A stretch of 64,000 nucleotides of DNA from Silurus meridionalis (Eukaryota > Chordata > Actinopteri > Siluriformes > Siluridae), in the NCBI RefSeq assembly GCF_014805685.1, contig NC_060901.1, positions 17,339,905 through 17,403,904 of the forward strand, in the 5' to 3' direction. Below are positions 42,190-53,558 of the stretch, piece after piece. A program made the position numbers and the translations under genes. Below the pieces are notes generated by a model, which was given only the letters and a program-made list of their open reading frames with translations, searched no databases and had not been told where the DNA came from. The stretch's first letter is position 1. Each line of letters starts with the position of its first letter.

Positions 42190-43740
42190 TTTAAATCAAA
42201 TCAAATTAAATCAAATCAAATCAAATTTTATTTGTCACATACACATACATACAGGGTACGACATGCAGTGAAATGCTTTTTACGACGGTCCGGCATGAGA
42301 GAATAGATCCTGGGTGTTTCCGGGTTTACACTCCGAATGGCCTGCGGGAAGAAGCTCCTCCTCATTCTCTCTGTGTTCGCTTTCAGGAAGCGAAAGCGTT
42401 TCCCTGACACAACAAAGAAAAGAGTCCATTGTTGGAATGGCTGAGGTCCTTCATAATCTTCCTGGCTCTGGTCCAGCACCGCGTGCTGTAGATGTCCCGC
42501 AGGTCAGGGAGCTCGGTGTGGATGTTACGTTCAGCTGAACGCACCACCCTCTGGAGGGCTTGTCTGTCCTGCATGGTGCTGTTCTCGAACCAGGAAGTGA
42601 TGCTACCCGTCAGAACGCTCTCAATGGTGCAAGTGTAAAAATTCTTTTGCGCCTGAGAGAGTAGTTTAAAGTCCCTTAAGCGTCTCAGATGGTACAGACG
42701 CTGCCGGGCTTTTTTCACCAGGGTGTTGGTGTGACAGGACCAAGACAGGTCCTGTGTGATGTAAACACCTAGGTACCGGAAACTGTCCACTCTCTCCACT
42801 GGAGTCCCGTTGATGTTTAGCGGTTGGTATGACCGCTCCTGCTTCATGCTGAAGTCCACTATCAACTCCTTAGTCTTGCTGACGTTCAGGAGAAGGTTGT
42901 TCTCCTGGCACCATCTCTCCAGGTTTTTAACCTCCTGTAGGTAGGCCGTCTCGTCGTTGTTGGAGATCAGGCCCACCACAACAGTGTCGTCAGCAAACTT
43001 GATGATGGTGGTGGAGTTGGAATTGGGTATACAGTCGTATGTGTACAGTGAGTACAGCAGGGGTAGCTGGGTAGCTCCAGTGAGGGTGAGGGTGGATGGG
43101 TTGTGTTTTCCCACCCGTACGGCTTGTGGTCTGTCTGTCAGGAAATTAGAGATCCATTGACCTCCAAATTAGAGGTGAGTGTGGAGGGAATTATGATGTT
43201 AAATGCTGAACTGTAGTCCACAAACAGCATATTTGTATAATTCCTATTTCCGTGGTCCAGGTGGCTCATCGTGGTGTGGAGGAGATGAGCAATGGCGTCC
43301 TTAGTGGAATGATTCTGACAGTACGAGAACTGTAGAAGATCCAGTGTGTCTGGTAGTGATGCAGTGTTGAAGTCTCTGACCACTCTCTCAAAGCACTTCA
43401 TCACTACTGAGGTCAAGGCTACAGGGCGGTAGTCGTTAAGACAGGCGGGCTGGGGTTTCTTTGGGACAGGAACAATGGTGGACTGTTTGAAACATGAGGG
43501 GACAACAGACTGTTCCAGTGAGAGGTTGAATATTTCAGTGAACATCGGTGCTAGCTGGTCAGCGCAGGCTTTCATAACCCGACCTGTGATGCCATCTGGT
43601 CCTGCTGCCTTCCTGGTATTCACTCTCTTGAATGCCCTCCTCACATCATGCTGCGAACACTGTAAGATGCAGCCTTGTAATCATCCATGTCCCCGGTGAA
43701 GAGCCCAGTGTTGTAGTCAGCGGAGCGGGATCTCAGAGCG
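42190..43740 (-). pseudogene. LINE with RT, broken, 3' end complete with tail
   Basis: A non-LTR retrotransposon copy on the minus strand. From 43644 it reads VNTRKAAGPDGITGRVMKAC, LNDYRPVALTSVVMKCFERV and MLFVDYSSAFNIIIP (RT motifs up to the first catalytic aspartate region). After a break at about 43100-43140 it reads IIKFADDTVVVGLISNNDET (the ADD catalytic pair), NLLLNVSKTKELIVDFS, VDSFRYLGVYITQDLSWSCH and the C-terminal SVLTGSITSWFENST. The missing piece lies between the DYSSAFN and FADD motifs. The 3' tail is (AAATC)n at 42190-42225 followed by a TTTTATTTGTCACATACA segment. The element is 5'-truncated, and its far end adjoins an LTR piece. Confidence 0.9.
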
Positions 43741-43769
43741 TTGCTCCGCCGAAGGGGTCACTCCACTTT

Positions 43770-44459
43770 ATTATGTTGGCCAGAAAACCTTGGTGCTAAG
43801 GGCAGCCAGCCGGAGGCCCGCTCCACGATTCATCTTACATTTCCTGTTCTCCTGTTCTACCCAGTGCCGATCCGCCTCAAGTCCCGCTATGTCTGCGGCT
43901 GGAACCCGACCTTCCCCATGTCACCGGTTATTTAAGAAGAACAAAGTGCCGGTCCGCCTCAAGTCCCGCTATGTCTGCGGCTGGAACCCGACCTTTCCCA
44001 TGTCACCGGTTATTTAAGGAGAACAAAGACATTTACTCCCTGCCAGATTATCTCACCGGTTTTACATGTCCCTGAGATTATTCTCGCCACCTTGCCTGTT
44101 CCGGTTCCTGACCCCTACTGACCCCTGAGCTTTATCCTGATCTCTGTTCTGCATGCCTCTGCTCTGTTTTGGACTATGGACTGTTTTTGGTTTGTGTTTC
44201 TGCTCTGCCCTTTATTGTTCTGTTTGCTGGGTTCTTGGATTTTGGACTGTTTTTGGATTTTTTTATTTTGGTTTCCCTTCAATGCTCTGTCTCCTGGCAC
44301 TTGGACTTTGAACTGTTTTATTGGACTTTGTTTTTGCTTTCGCCCCATTGCTCTGTCTTGCCCTGCTTGCTACTTTTTTTTTTTATTAAAGCCTGTTTTC
44401 TCCATACCCCTGTGGCGTCCTGCATTTGGGTCCTTCCTCCCATTCACACATCCCTGACA
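43770..44459 (+). repeat. Gypsy-like LTR, 5' end unclear, with promoter-region tandem duplication
   Basis: Ends CACACATCCCTGACA; the final part contains TATTAAAGCCTG (polyadenylation signal). An 82-bp segment is duplicated in tandem (43863-43944 and 43945-44026), and each copy ends with a TATA-like CGGTTATTTAAG. A pyrimidine-rich, GT-rich middle follows. I could not find a TG start or a matching target duplication, so the left edge is approximate. Confidence 0.55.
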
Positions 44460-44823
44460 ATAAGTTTCCTTTGAAGATCAGTAGACAATTATAACCCTAC
44501 AGCCACTGTACTTCTGCTAAAACTCAGTTTAGCAAATGTCTCCTTCAGCTCTTCAGCTATATTTTGTAGCCTAATATATATATTCATTTTTTTTCTGCCA
44601 TTTTGTTTCATAATTTTTTCTTTTTTCATAAGGACCACAAGCATTTTTATTGGCAGTAAATAACTATTCAAGCTTTCTATCCTAAAAGTCCCTGTCCATC
44701 TTTCTATTGCCATTTTTATCTAAACAACTACTTCTGGAAAATGGTGATATGCGTATTTTGACACCTGACTTTTCAGCCATTACGTGTTTCTTTCCCAAAC
44801 TGTTACCACAAAATTGGAGGCAC

Positions 44824-44893
<70 letters not shown>

Positions 44894-45405
44894 GTCATTA
44901 AAAGCAAGGGAATAAAATTTTACTTTCACTTAAACTCAGAAACCCAAACCTCTTCTAGCATGCCCCTGTCTACATAACCAGCTCCATGATGGTTGGCTGC
45001 ATAGGTTGGATGGAAGCTCTTTAGTTATCTGCAATAGCGCTCTGACCTCAAATAATTGATAAATTGGTTTGCTGACAGCATCCTAGGCCTTGTCACCTTA
45101 CCGACATTAGTGATGAGTTTAATAAATGTCTTATGGCTATATTAGCACAAACCTCCACAAGCACAATTCAAAATCAAGTAACTTTTCAGAAGAGCGGAGT
45201 TTATTACAATAGCGAAAGGGGCTAAATGCGGAATGGGATGTCCACCAACATTAGTCCATATAGTGTATTTATTTGGGCTGCAACTGAAGATGTTAGGTAA
45301 CCAGTGTTGGTTGTGGATGGGTTGTTAGTTTTGAGTGGAAAGAAGTTTTTAACTAGCCATTATATGTTGGGAATGCCAACATTAGTAGTGGTACATCGTC
45401 ATTTG
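44460..45405. other. No gene recognised; (TA)n at 44826-44890
   Basis: AT-rich sequence with a long (TA)n array. No supported frame. Confidence 0.5.
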
Positions 45406-45419
45406 TAATGGATAGGACA

Positions 45420-45685
45420 GGATAACCTTTACTTGTCACATATACATTACAGCAAAGTGAAAATCTTTTCTTCACATATCCCAGCTTGTTTGGAAGCTGG
45501 GGTCAGAGCACAGGGTCAGCCATGATACAGCACCCCTGTCCCTGGAGCAAAGGGGGTTAAGGGCCCTGATCAAGTGCCTTGTAGCAGGCTCAAGTGTGGC
45601 AGCTTGACGATACCAGGGCTTGAACTCCCGACCTTCCGATCAGTAACCCAGCACCTTAACCACTGATCTACCACTCCCATGGACA
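45420..45685 (-). repeat. tRNA-derived SINE
   Basis: The minus strand begins GGGAGTGGTAGATCAGTGGT (A box within), followed about 30 bases later by GGTCGGGAGTTCAAGCCC (B box), the internal RNA polymerase III promoter. The unrelated 3' part ends with AAGTAAAGGTTATCCTGTCC. There is no anticodon-loop structure intact enough for a tRNA gene. Confidence 0.7.
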
Positions 45686-45689
45686 GTGG

Positions 45690-47785
45690 TAAACATGGTT
45701 GGAATATAACTAACTATGTTTAGTCATCCTTGCATTTAACTTGCCTCTGTAATGGAAGGGGAAGAACACACATTTTATTTATCCCTGCTAGCTAGAAGCA
45801 GCTAACAACAAAAATCACTGTAAACCTAGACACATCAGAGGCTCAGTCATCAAAACATGGGCCAATATTAATAGCCACTTAAACCCATTAAATTGTGTGG
45901 GTGTTAGACAAGTAGTATAAAAGAACCAGAGTACTGAATCTCTTTGGGAAATCTGATCAAAGCTACCTCTTAGATTCCTGCAGAAATCCACTTCAATGCC
46001 TATGATCTGTGCCATCAGTCAGTTGTTTTTGTGGATGCTGAAGTGAAAATCATCCTACTGGAGAGGAGCTACAGAGTAGACAACAGCATTCAGAGGGCTG
46101 AATTCCAGGCTAATTCAGGTGAACACTCAACATTGAACAGTCTGGGGGCAGAATCAAATTTACAGATAATTGATGTGCTTGAAAAAAGCATGGCAATGTG
46201 ATGTTAAATCCTTAATCCTATTAGGGATGGATTCCAAGGACAACACTCACATATACAAATGGCCTCCCACAATTCAGCATTTATAGCCTGTTTGGAAGGA
46301 ATACTCTTCGGTTGTCATTGAAGTCAGTTATCCTGGGCTACAGAAATAAAAAGTGATATTAATCCTAGAACTCAGAGATTAGTCCATATTTAGCACAACA
46401 TCTAAACAGGCTTGTTGGCAAGAACCAATCTGGCAGGACTGGCCTAGAATGTGGACTATGAAGAAGCATGCTATAAGTGAAGTCAAAGTACTCAGGGCGG
46501 AATAGGGCATTATTAGCATCAAATAGACTTTATTATGAAATATAGAAAATAGTCTTGACACTTGAGAATAGATGAAACATGAGAGAGAATCGTTATTAGG
46601 TTGATTACTTAAGGTTAATGCACCTTTTCCTGGGCCAGGCATTGTGCTGGAATCTTCAGCATCAAAAACAGGCATTGTGGGATAACTCTCTATCCTAAAA
46701 AAGGTCAAGATAGCATAAAAAATAGAAGTACGGTACTCAAACCTAACAGCTGACTCTTATACCATATAAGTGCCTGCTAAGGCTTTTTGTGAAAATACGC
46801 TTAGGATATATGGGGAAAGAGGAGGAATGTTCGGCAGAAGCTGTCTGAGATATGGAGTCTCTGACTGTGACTTTGAAGGCAAGAAAAAATATCTAGGTTT
46901 AAGGGAGTGAAACATCAGTGAGGGGTGGGTGCTGGTTGACAGCTCTGCAGCTGGCCTGATAGTGGGGCCAATATTGAAGTGAATGGAAAAAAAATGTAGA
47001 TTTCAAAATTCAATTTTGTAAATAATGCTTGTGTTCCCACTAGTCCTTAGAAGCCATTTATTTAGTCAAAATGTGTGTTTTGAAAAAGAAAAAAAAATAG
47101 AGCCACCATTGGTGTGGATGAGAAATGACTGAAAACGAAAGGGTAGATGAAAACGGCATTATCTGGCTAAGTGTATATGTAGCTGTGGTCATATCTTCTT
47201 CATTCTAGTAAGGACTCTTCCTGTTGCATTCTGAACCAACTAGAGCTTATTTATGCATGAAAACATCCAGGCAATAATGAGTACATTATTTAAAAAATGT
47301 TATAAATGCAGCACATCCAAAATTAGAGGAGACCATCTACCATCCTTGACAAATAAAGGAGCTTCTCAATCATAGAAACAACCAAGTGTTTGGATGTAAT
47401 GAAGTAATGGGTAATAAAAATCATCTGGAGAGATCCCATAACCATGACCATACCCCAGATATTGCAATGGGGGCATTAGGCTTTTGATTTTGAGCAATCG
47501 GGAACAAAATGATAAATTAATAGAAACATATCCAAGAAAGTTTGTGGCTGTAGACAAAAGTGGTTCTAAAATTGGGTAGGAGATGAATACTTTTTCAACC
47601 AATAAATGACTTTCCCCATCATTCCAGTTTCAAAAATCCTGTCCTTTAACCCAGAATAACTACTGTCTTATAACACTCACTTCTACAATGAAGAAGCGCT
47701 TTGGAAAACTTAACACATCCTGCTCCCCCCTCCATAGCTGCCTAAACCCATTGCAGTCCAACAGATACCATCAACTATAGCCTAC
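45690..47785. other. No gene recognised
   Basis: About 2.1 kb with no assigned repeat end. Short frames at 46379-46708 and 47366-47602 (minus) carry no recognisable domain. Confidence 0.45.
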
Positions 47786-47789
47786 AAAC

Positions 47790-48575
47790 TTTTGTCTGCC
47801 ACTTGAAATTAGAAAAATTTAACTGCTAGGTGATGTGAATTACAGCTTCACCTTTAACACCATTATCCCCACAGATCTGGGCAAAAAAACTCCTGGACTC
47901 CTGGGGCTGTATTCTTCCATCTGTCATAGGATCCTGAATGTTCTGATTAGATGTTCTAATGGAAAACCACATGTCCTCCATGTTCAACCACAGCACTGAT
48001 GCTGCTACACCTGTGGCCAGATGGCTACACCAGTTTGTGAAGTTGGCGGATCAAAATCAGAATCAGAATCAGGTTTATTGTTCAAATGTGTTGACACACA
48101 CAAGGAATTTGGTTTCAGCTGTTAGTGACTCTCAAAATACAGACATAAATCAAACTATACATGCAGTAGAGAGAGTCGTGCCGAGGCTGCCATCCGCGGT
48201 GCCATTTGGATACTCACAGAAGCACATTGGCAAGCCTATTTGAACAATAAGCCTAATTTAAAAATCAACAATCTCACCCTGAACATCTCCAAGACTAAGG
48301 AGATGTTTATTGATTACAGAAAGAAGCAGGTAAGAAAATATAACCCCCTGATAATCAATATGGCCTTAGTTGAGGGCATGAGAAGCTTCAGATACACTGA
48401 GGTCCATTTCAGAAAAGACCTTTCCTGGAAAATATACAAAAACAGCTTGTTTACAACGGTGCTCCAGCAGCTCTATCACCTACAATGCCTGGCCAGGTCC
48501 ACAGACAGCATGACTGTCTGGGTTGGAGGAACTGCACTCCAGCTGACTGTTTGCTCTTTAAATAACGCTTACTGA
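47790..48575 (+). pseudogene. LINE RT remnant, plus strand, split by another repeat end
   Basis: Near 47850-47940 the plus strand reads NTIIPTDLGKK then LLGLYSSICHRILNVLI, the segment after the DFSSAFNTI motif. Then at 48262-48470 it reads NNLTLNISKTKEMFIDYRKK, EGMRSFRYTEVHFRKDLSWK and a LQQLYHLQCLA end, which is the segment after FADD. Between them, 48048-48235 begins with a (GAATCA)n-type tail, then GGTTTATTGTTCAAATGTGT. This is the inverted 3' end of a different retroelement inserted in the LINE. Stops are frequent and the catalytic core is gone. Confidence 0.7.
48048..48235 (-). repeat. 3' end of another retroelement inserted in the LINE
   Basis: AATCAGAATCAGAATCAGGT plus TTGACACACACAAGGAATTT is a common fish repeat end, here reversed. 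It separates the two halves of the LINE at 47790-48575. Confidence 0.55.
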
Positions 48576-48960
48576 GCGTCACGGTCATTGTCTTGTTGTG
48601 TGGTGAAGTCAATTCCAATGAGCTGCAGTACAGATAGAATTACATGGTGTTGAAGTATTGAATGGTGGCTATGTTGGTTCAGTTTTCCTTTAACCTGGAA
48701 TAAGTCCTTCCCTCCTCCAAAACAACCCCGACCCATGGAGCTTACACCTCCATGTTTGACTGTGGCTGTGAGGCAGGCTTATAACATCTCTCCTGTTCTC
48801 CATTTGTGAAATAATTTGTCCAGAGAACTATCGTCCAATCATCCATTATCTAATTCTTGTGTGTTTTTGCCATTTACCTATTTTGTTCCATACTGTATAA
48901 ACAAAAGCTACATGCATATGTCTCAAAAACCATAAAAGACTAGGTGTTTCCAACTGTACA
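48576..48960 (-). pseudogene. Tc1-like fragment, minus strand
   Basis: Contains CGGTCATTGTCTTGTTGTGT, ATGTTGGTTCAGTTTTCCTT and CACCTCCATGTTTGACTGTG, the complement of the QQDNDP, LNQHG and VKHGGGS parts of a Tc1 transposase. It ends with AAAGACTAGGTGTTTCCAAC, the terminal repeat also seen, reversed, at 27590. The 3' third of the gene is missing. Confidence 0.7.
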
Positions 48961-48979
48961 AATAATAAAAAAAATAGAA

Positions 48980-49580
48980 CCATTTAGTCAAACTGATTTC
49001 TATGTTTAAACAATGCAAAAAAAAAAAAAAAAAAAGCAAATTAGGTGAAATGGTGAGGGACATTTGCATATAGCATGATTAGAAAATATAATTGCATACC
49101 CTTAATTCCATGCAACCAACTGAACCTCAGACAAAATATAAATCTATTTATTTATTTATTTAATTTTTAATCCACCACCTAAATCATTAATCACAACCTG
49201 CCAGTCATTATTATTATTGCTATTGGATCTTAAGCAACTCCACATTTGGGAATAAAAGTATCAAAGGGATTAAACTGCTGTAGCTCTAGAAAGCTGGCAA
49301 ACTCTGGCTTGGGTAAAATAAAAGAACAGACGGTGCCAATCTAAAACATTAATCCTTATTCAAACATAATGCATCGTAGCCTGTTCTAAACAAAGCGTAG
49401 ATGAAGTGAATAAGAAATTTGAATTAGAACATAGTAGGTCAGAATGACACAGAATTTTCCTTTCTGTATTTCCTTATTTTCCTGGATCTCTGGATCAAAT
49501 GAGCTGCTGTTTTATATTATTATTAATATATTCCACCATATAGGTATGGTAAAACTAACATTCTACCATATGTTGAACGT
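48980..49580. other. No gene recognised
   Basis: AT-rich with a poly-A run near 49015-49035 and (TTTA)n near 49145-49165. Nothing further recognised. Confidence 0.45.
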
Positions 49581-49585
49581 CTTTG

Positions 49586-50040
49586 GGTTACGTATGTAAC
49601 CCTAGTTCCCTGAGAACGAAACGCTGCATCGGAACGCTTTGGGAATGCGACCACGTTGTCCGCGCTCTGAAAAAATGTGTATAACCAGTCAAAAAATGAA
49701 GTGGGCCAGCAGGGTGACGTCACAACCAGGAAGTATAAAACGCACATGGCACTGAGGTCCAGGTTCCAGGACCTTTTGGTCAAAGCCCCCTTATTGAAGA
49801 TGTGTGGTAAAGAGGTGGCCGCATATGGCTGTACCAGGATCTGAACACCTCAGTGTGCAGATCAGGGAAAAGGTAAACTCTGGTGTGGAGGTAGTGCTGC
49901 CACGTGTCACTACCTCCAGGAGCTCCTCATACAGCACAGGCTGGGAGGAGTCTGTGGGCTTGCTAGTCTCCTTACTCTCCCCCTTCTCGGAAAAAGAGAA
50001 GCGGAGCACAGCGCTGCTTCACAGTAGGTATGGTGTTCTT
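49586..50040 (+). pseudogene. DIRS-type retrotransposon 5' end with gag start
   Basis: Starts GGTTACGTATGTAACCCTAG and proceeds with the GAACGAAACGCTGCATCGG and GTGACGTCACAACCAGGAAG parts of the terminal repeat. The open frame 49804-50136 then reads VVLPRVTTSRSSSYSTGWEE followed by SVGLLVSLLSPFSEKEKRS, a gag segment typical of fish DIRS1-like elements. It stops where the L2 tail begins at 50047, so the rest of the DIRS copy was lost or displaced. Confidence 0.75.
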
Positions 50041-50046
50041 TGGATG

Positions 50047-50558
50047 CAATTCAATTCAATTCAATTCATTTTTATTTGTATAGCGCTTTTAACAATGAAC
50101 ATTGTCTCAAAGCACTTTACACAGATAATGTGGTGAATGTAAATAAGTATGTATGTATGCTTTGTAAGTATGTTTGTCCCTGATGAGCAACTGTGGCAAG
50201 GAAAAACTCCCCGAGATGGCATAAGGAAGAAACCTTGAGAGGAACCAGACTCAAGAGGGAACCCATCCTCATCTGGGTTGCACCAAATGTCCATTTAAAG
50301 CAGATATACAATGTTGCGGGGTACAGTGATGATGATCAGAAGCAAACTGTATTCCTGAGTCAGTGTAGCAGACTATTGACATTAACTACAGTCCAATCCA
50401 TCCTCAAAGCACCCGTTCTACTCCGGAATTACATGGAACCACCCAAGGTGTTGATGATGAGAGACTGTCCCAAGCTGCACAGAAGTGTGACGATCCAGGG
50501 AGGGGAGAGGGGCAGGAACAGTGGTTACTGGAGCCTAAGGAGCATGTTTAACTCGACT

Positions 50559-50596
<38 letters not shown>

Positions 50597-52213
50597 TGAC
50601 AGGAAGAGAAGGATATGGATTATTAAGTGTCCCTATTGGTGTATGAAAGTTAATGTCACTGTGCAGTTTGGACTCCGGCAAGACTCGCTATGGCAGCATA
50701 ACTAAAAGGGAGAACCAGAAGGTAACACAGACATGAGGGATTCTCTGGGATAAGAGACGACCCACCACACCACCGTCAACAAACCTGAGTGAACGTGTGA
50801 ATGTGAGGGGACGACAGAATACAAATATACCAGTTCACCAAACACTCTATATCCATGCTCCCTCCAGATCTGAGCCTTTACCTAAGAAAAATCTACTGAT
50901 AAAAGGCTTAACTAAATAAATGAGTTTTCAACCTCGACTTGAACACGGTGACTGTGTCTGAGTCCCGAACACTGGTTGGAAGGCTGTTCCATAATTGTGG
51001 GGCTTTATAAGAGAAAGATCTGCCCCCTACTGTAGTCTTCATTATTTGAGGAACCAACAGATAGCCAGCACCTCTTGATCTAAGTAGGCTTGGAGGATCA
51101 TACTGGTACAGAAGTTCACTCAGATACTGCGGTGCGAGACCGTTAAGTGCTTTATACATCAGAAGTAGTATTTTATAATCAATGCGAGATTTAATTGGGA
51201 GCCAGTGTAGACTGATTAAAATGATGATGGTCATACTTCCTAGATCTATTGAGGACTCTTGCTGCTGCATTCTGAACTAACTGAAGCTTATTTATGCACT
51301 TACTCGCACACCCAGACAGTAAAGCGTTACAATAGTCTAATCTAGAAGTAACAAAAGCATGAACTAGTTTTTGTGCATCCTGTAACGACATCATATAACG
51401 ACATCATATTTCTAATTTTAGCAATATTTGTAAGGTGATAGAAGGCGATCCTGGTGATATTATTCACGTGAGACTCAAAGGAAAGAGTCGGGTCAATAAT
51501 CGCACCAAGGACAGCCGTACACGCTAAAACAGAAACACCATCCTTCTAGCTGCATGTGGTCCTAGTAAAAGTACTTCCGTCTTATCTGAGTTGAGCAGAA
51601 GAAAGTTATTAAGCATCCACTGTCTAATGTCCTTTACACACTTCTCAACATTAAGCTGATCTCGCTCATCTGGCTTTGCTGAAATATACAGCTATGTGTC
51701 ATCAGCATAGCAATGGAAGCGAATCCCAAAACCCTGATCAGAGGCCAATAACAGGTCATTTACCACCTTAACTAGCGCCGTTTTTGTGCTATGATGAGGC
51801 CGAAATCCTGACTGATACATTTTAAAAATGTTATTCATAAGTAGGTGTGAGCATAACTGCTGTGCTACAACCTTTTCTAAAATTCTGGATATAAAGGGGA
51901 GATTTGATATTGGTCTGTAGTTGGACAACTGACATGGGTCAAGGTCAGGTTTCTTAATAAGGGGGTGGATAACTGCCAGTTTGAAGGATTTAGGTACATA
52001 ACCAGTGCTAATGGAGGAGTTAATTATTTTTAAAACAGGTTAAATTACCTCTGGAGTTATCTGTTTAAAGAAACTTGTAGGCAAGGGATCGAGAATGCAG
52101 GTTGATGGTTTTGATGAGGAAATTAATGAAATTAAGTCATTCTCATGAATAGGACTGAAGCTTTGTAGTTGATTGTCTGCTAAAATTATGCTGCTGTCTA
52201 CAGGGTTACTTGT
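50047..52213 (-). pseudogene. L2-group LINE, 3' part: RT palm, C-terminus, 3' UTR, tail
   Basis: Read from 52213 leftward. Near 51870-51928 it reads [17 protein letters not shown], then [20 protein letters not shown] and LLLASDQG, and then directly FHCYADDT (51692). The distance shows that about 70 residues of the RT palm, including the FDTVDH-type first catalytic site, have been deleted. Further on come SKCINKLQLVQNAAARVL and LHWLPIKSRIDYKILLLMYK with GRSFSYKAPQLWNSLP (50908-51394), the L2 C-terminus. The 3' UTR (50110-50900) holds a (GA)n run, and the tail at 50047-50070 is (ATTCA)n on the plus strand. The element continues beyond the Gypsy insertion at 55702. Confidence 0.9.
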
Positions 52214-52525
52214 TGTCAGGGAGCACCCTGCGCCTTCGCCCGCACCAGCCCCACCCGCACGGAGCTGCTCGCCTGATTACTAACGCGGTGCACCTGATCT
52301 CCATCGACCACGCACATATAAGCAGCCTATCTTCACTTCCACTGCGTCCGTTATTGTTTTCCCACGTCACGCTGTCTGCACCGCCATTTTTGGCTGCTGC
52401 CAGCGCCCCGTGGATTTACTATACACAGACTGCTATTATATTTGTGTGTGTGTGTTTTTCCGGGGATCTTCATTAAAGACTTGTTGTGCGTCTACTTCGG
52501 CTTCCGCCTCATTCTCTGCATCACA
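52214..52525 (+). repeat. 5' LTR of the Gypsy element
   Basis: TGTCAGGGAGCACC to GCATCACA. It contains CACATATAAGCAGCC (TATA-like, near 52315) and CATTAAAGACTTG (ATTAAA signal, near 52470). It lacks a stretch of about 20 bases (ACAGGACTGCAACGCTTCAC) present in the 3' LTR. Confidence 0.95.
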
Positions 52526-52574
52526 GAATAACGGACCGAAGAAAAAAAAAAAGGAAAGAGAGGCTTACCTCAAG

Positions 52575-53558
52575 ATGGATCCCCAACCCAGCGCCCCTTC
52601 GGACTCGGTTCGGGACCTCGTTGCCGCGCTCCGAGCCGCCTTCCCTTCCGCCGCAGCTCGCCAAAGCCTCCCCGCTGCCACCGGCAGTCCCATGGCACTC
52701 CCAGCGACGTTCTCCGGCGAACCTTCCGAATGCCACGGCTTCCTGATGCAGGTGAACCTATATATCGAGATGCAGCCGCAGCGATTCCCCACCGAACGGT
52801 CAAAAGTCGCGTTGTTCATCTCGCTCCTGTCCGGGAAAGCGCTAGCGTGGGCGCAATCGCTGTGGGACGCCGCCGGCCCGGTGGTAAACGCCTACGCGCC
52901 ATTCACGGCGCACTTCCTGGAAGTGTTTAGCACCGCCTCCGGGGTCCTGACAACAGCCGATCAGCTGCTCAGTTTGCGTCAGGGTGACGACACCATTACG
53001 GATTACAGCCTCCGTTTTCGCACTCTGGCGGCATCTAGTGGCTGGAACGAGTCGGCGCTCCTCGGTGTATATCGGCAAGGATTATCTCCAGAGATCAGGC
53101 AAGCAATGGCTGTCTATGATGACAAGGTGGGGCTGGAGGGATTTATCCAGAAATCCATCGGCCTCTCGCAGCGCCTGGCGGCTTGCAATACGACACCACC
53201 TCAACCTACGCCCCTGCTTTTGATGACACCACCTGGAGCACAGGCGGCCGCCGGCTCCGAGCCGATGCAGTTGGGCTCCCAGAGACTGTCCCGGCGGGAG
53301 CGAAACAGCCGCGTCTATCCCCTGTCGGCCCCTGAACATCGAGCAATGGAGGAGTACGTCCAGCAGGCCCTTCGACAGGGGTTCATCGCCCCGTCCACCT
53401 CCCCGGCGGCGTCTAGCTTTTTCTTCGTGGGGAAGAAGGACGGAGGTCTCCGTCCATGCATCGATTACCGGCAGTTGAACTCCCAGATCGCTCCTCTCCC
53501 TTATCCCCTCCCGCTCGTTCCAGCGGCCCTCGAGGACCTCATTTCCTGGGGTACGTGA
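52575..53558 (+). pseudogene. Gypsy gag fused to a short RT N-terminal piece (deletion junction)
   Basis: The reading starts with [20 protein letters not shown]. The start at 52575 is the natural one, because the frame further upstream only extends into the leader and LTR. Residues about 50-190 hold the retrotransposon gag domain ([20 protein letters not shown], then [14 protein letters not shown] and [20 protein letters not shown]). After RRERNSR (about residue 255) it jumps to [20 protein letters not shown] and [20 protein letters not shown], the beginning of RT. The zinc knuckle and protease between them are missing, with the frame kept. RT then stops at PAALEDL, and a second deletion removes the rest, shifting the frame at about 53545. 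It could give a Gag capsid-like protein but no enzyme. Confidence 0.85.

Noticed and set aside
44115..44474. Frames over the T-rich LTR middle (both strands)
   Set aside because: Low-complexity composition in an LTR; no homology.
45600..45685. Possible tRNA gene on the minus strand
   Set aside because: A- and B-box promoter words are present but the cloverleaf is not, and a SINE body follows.
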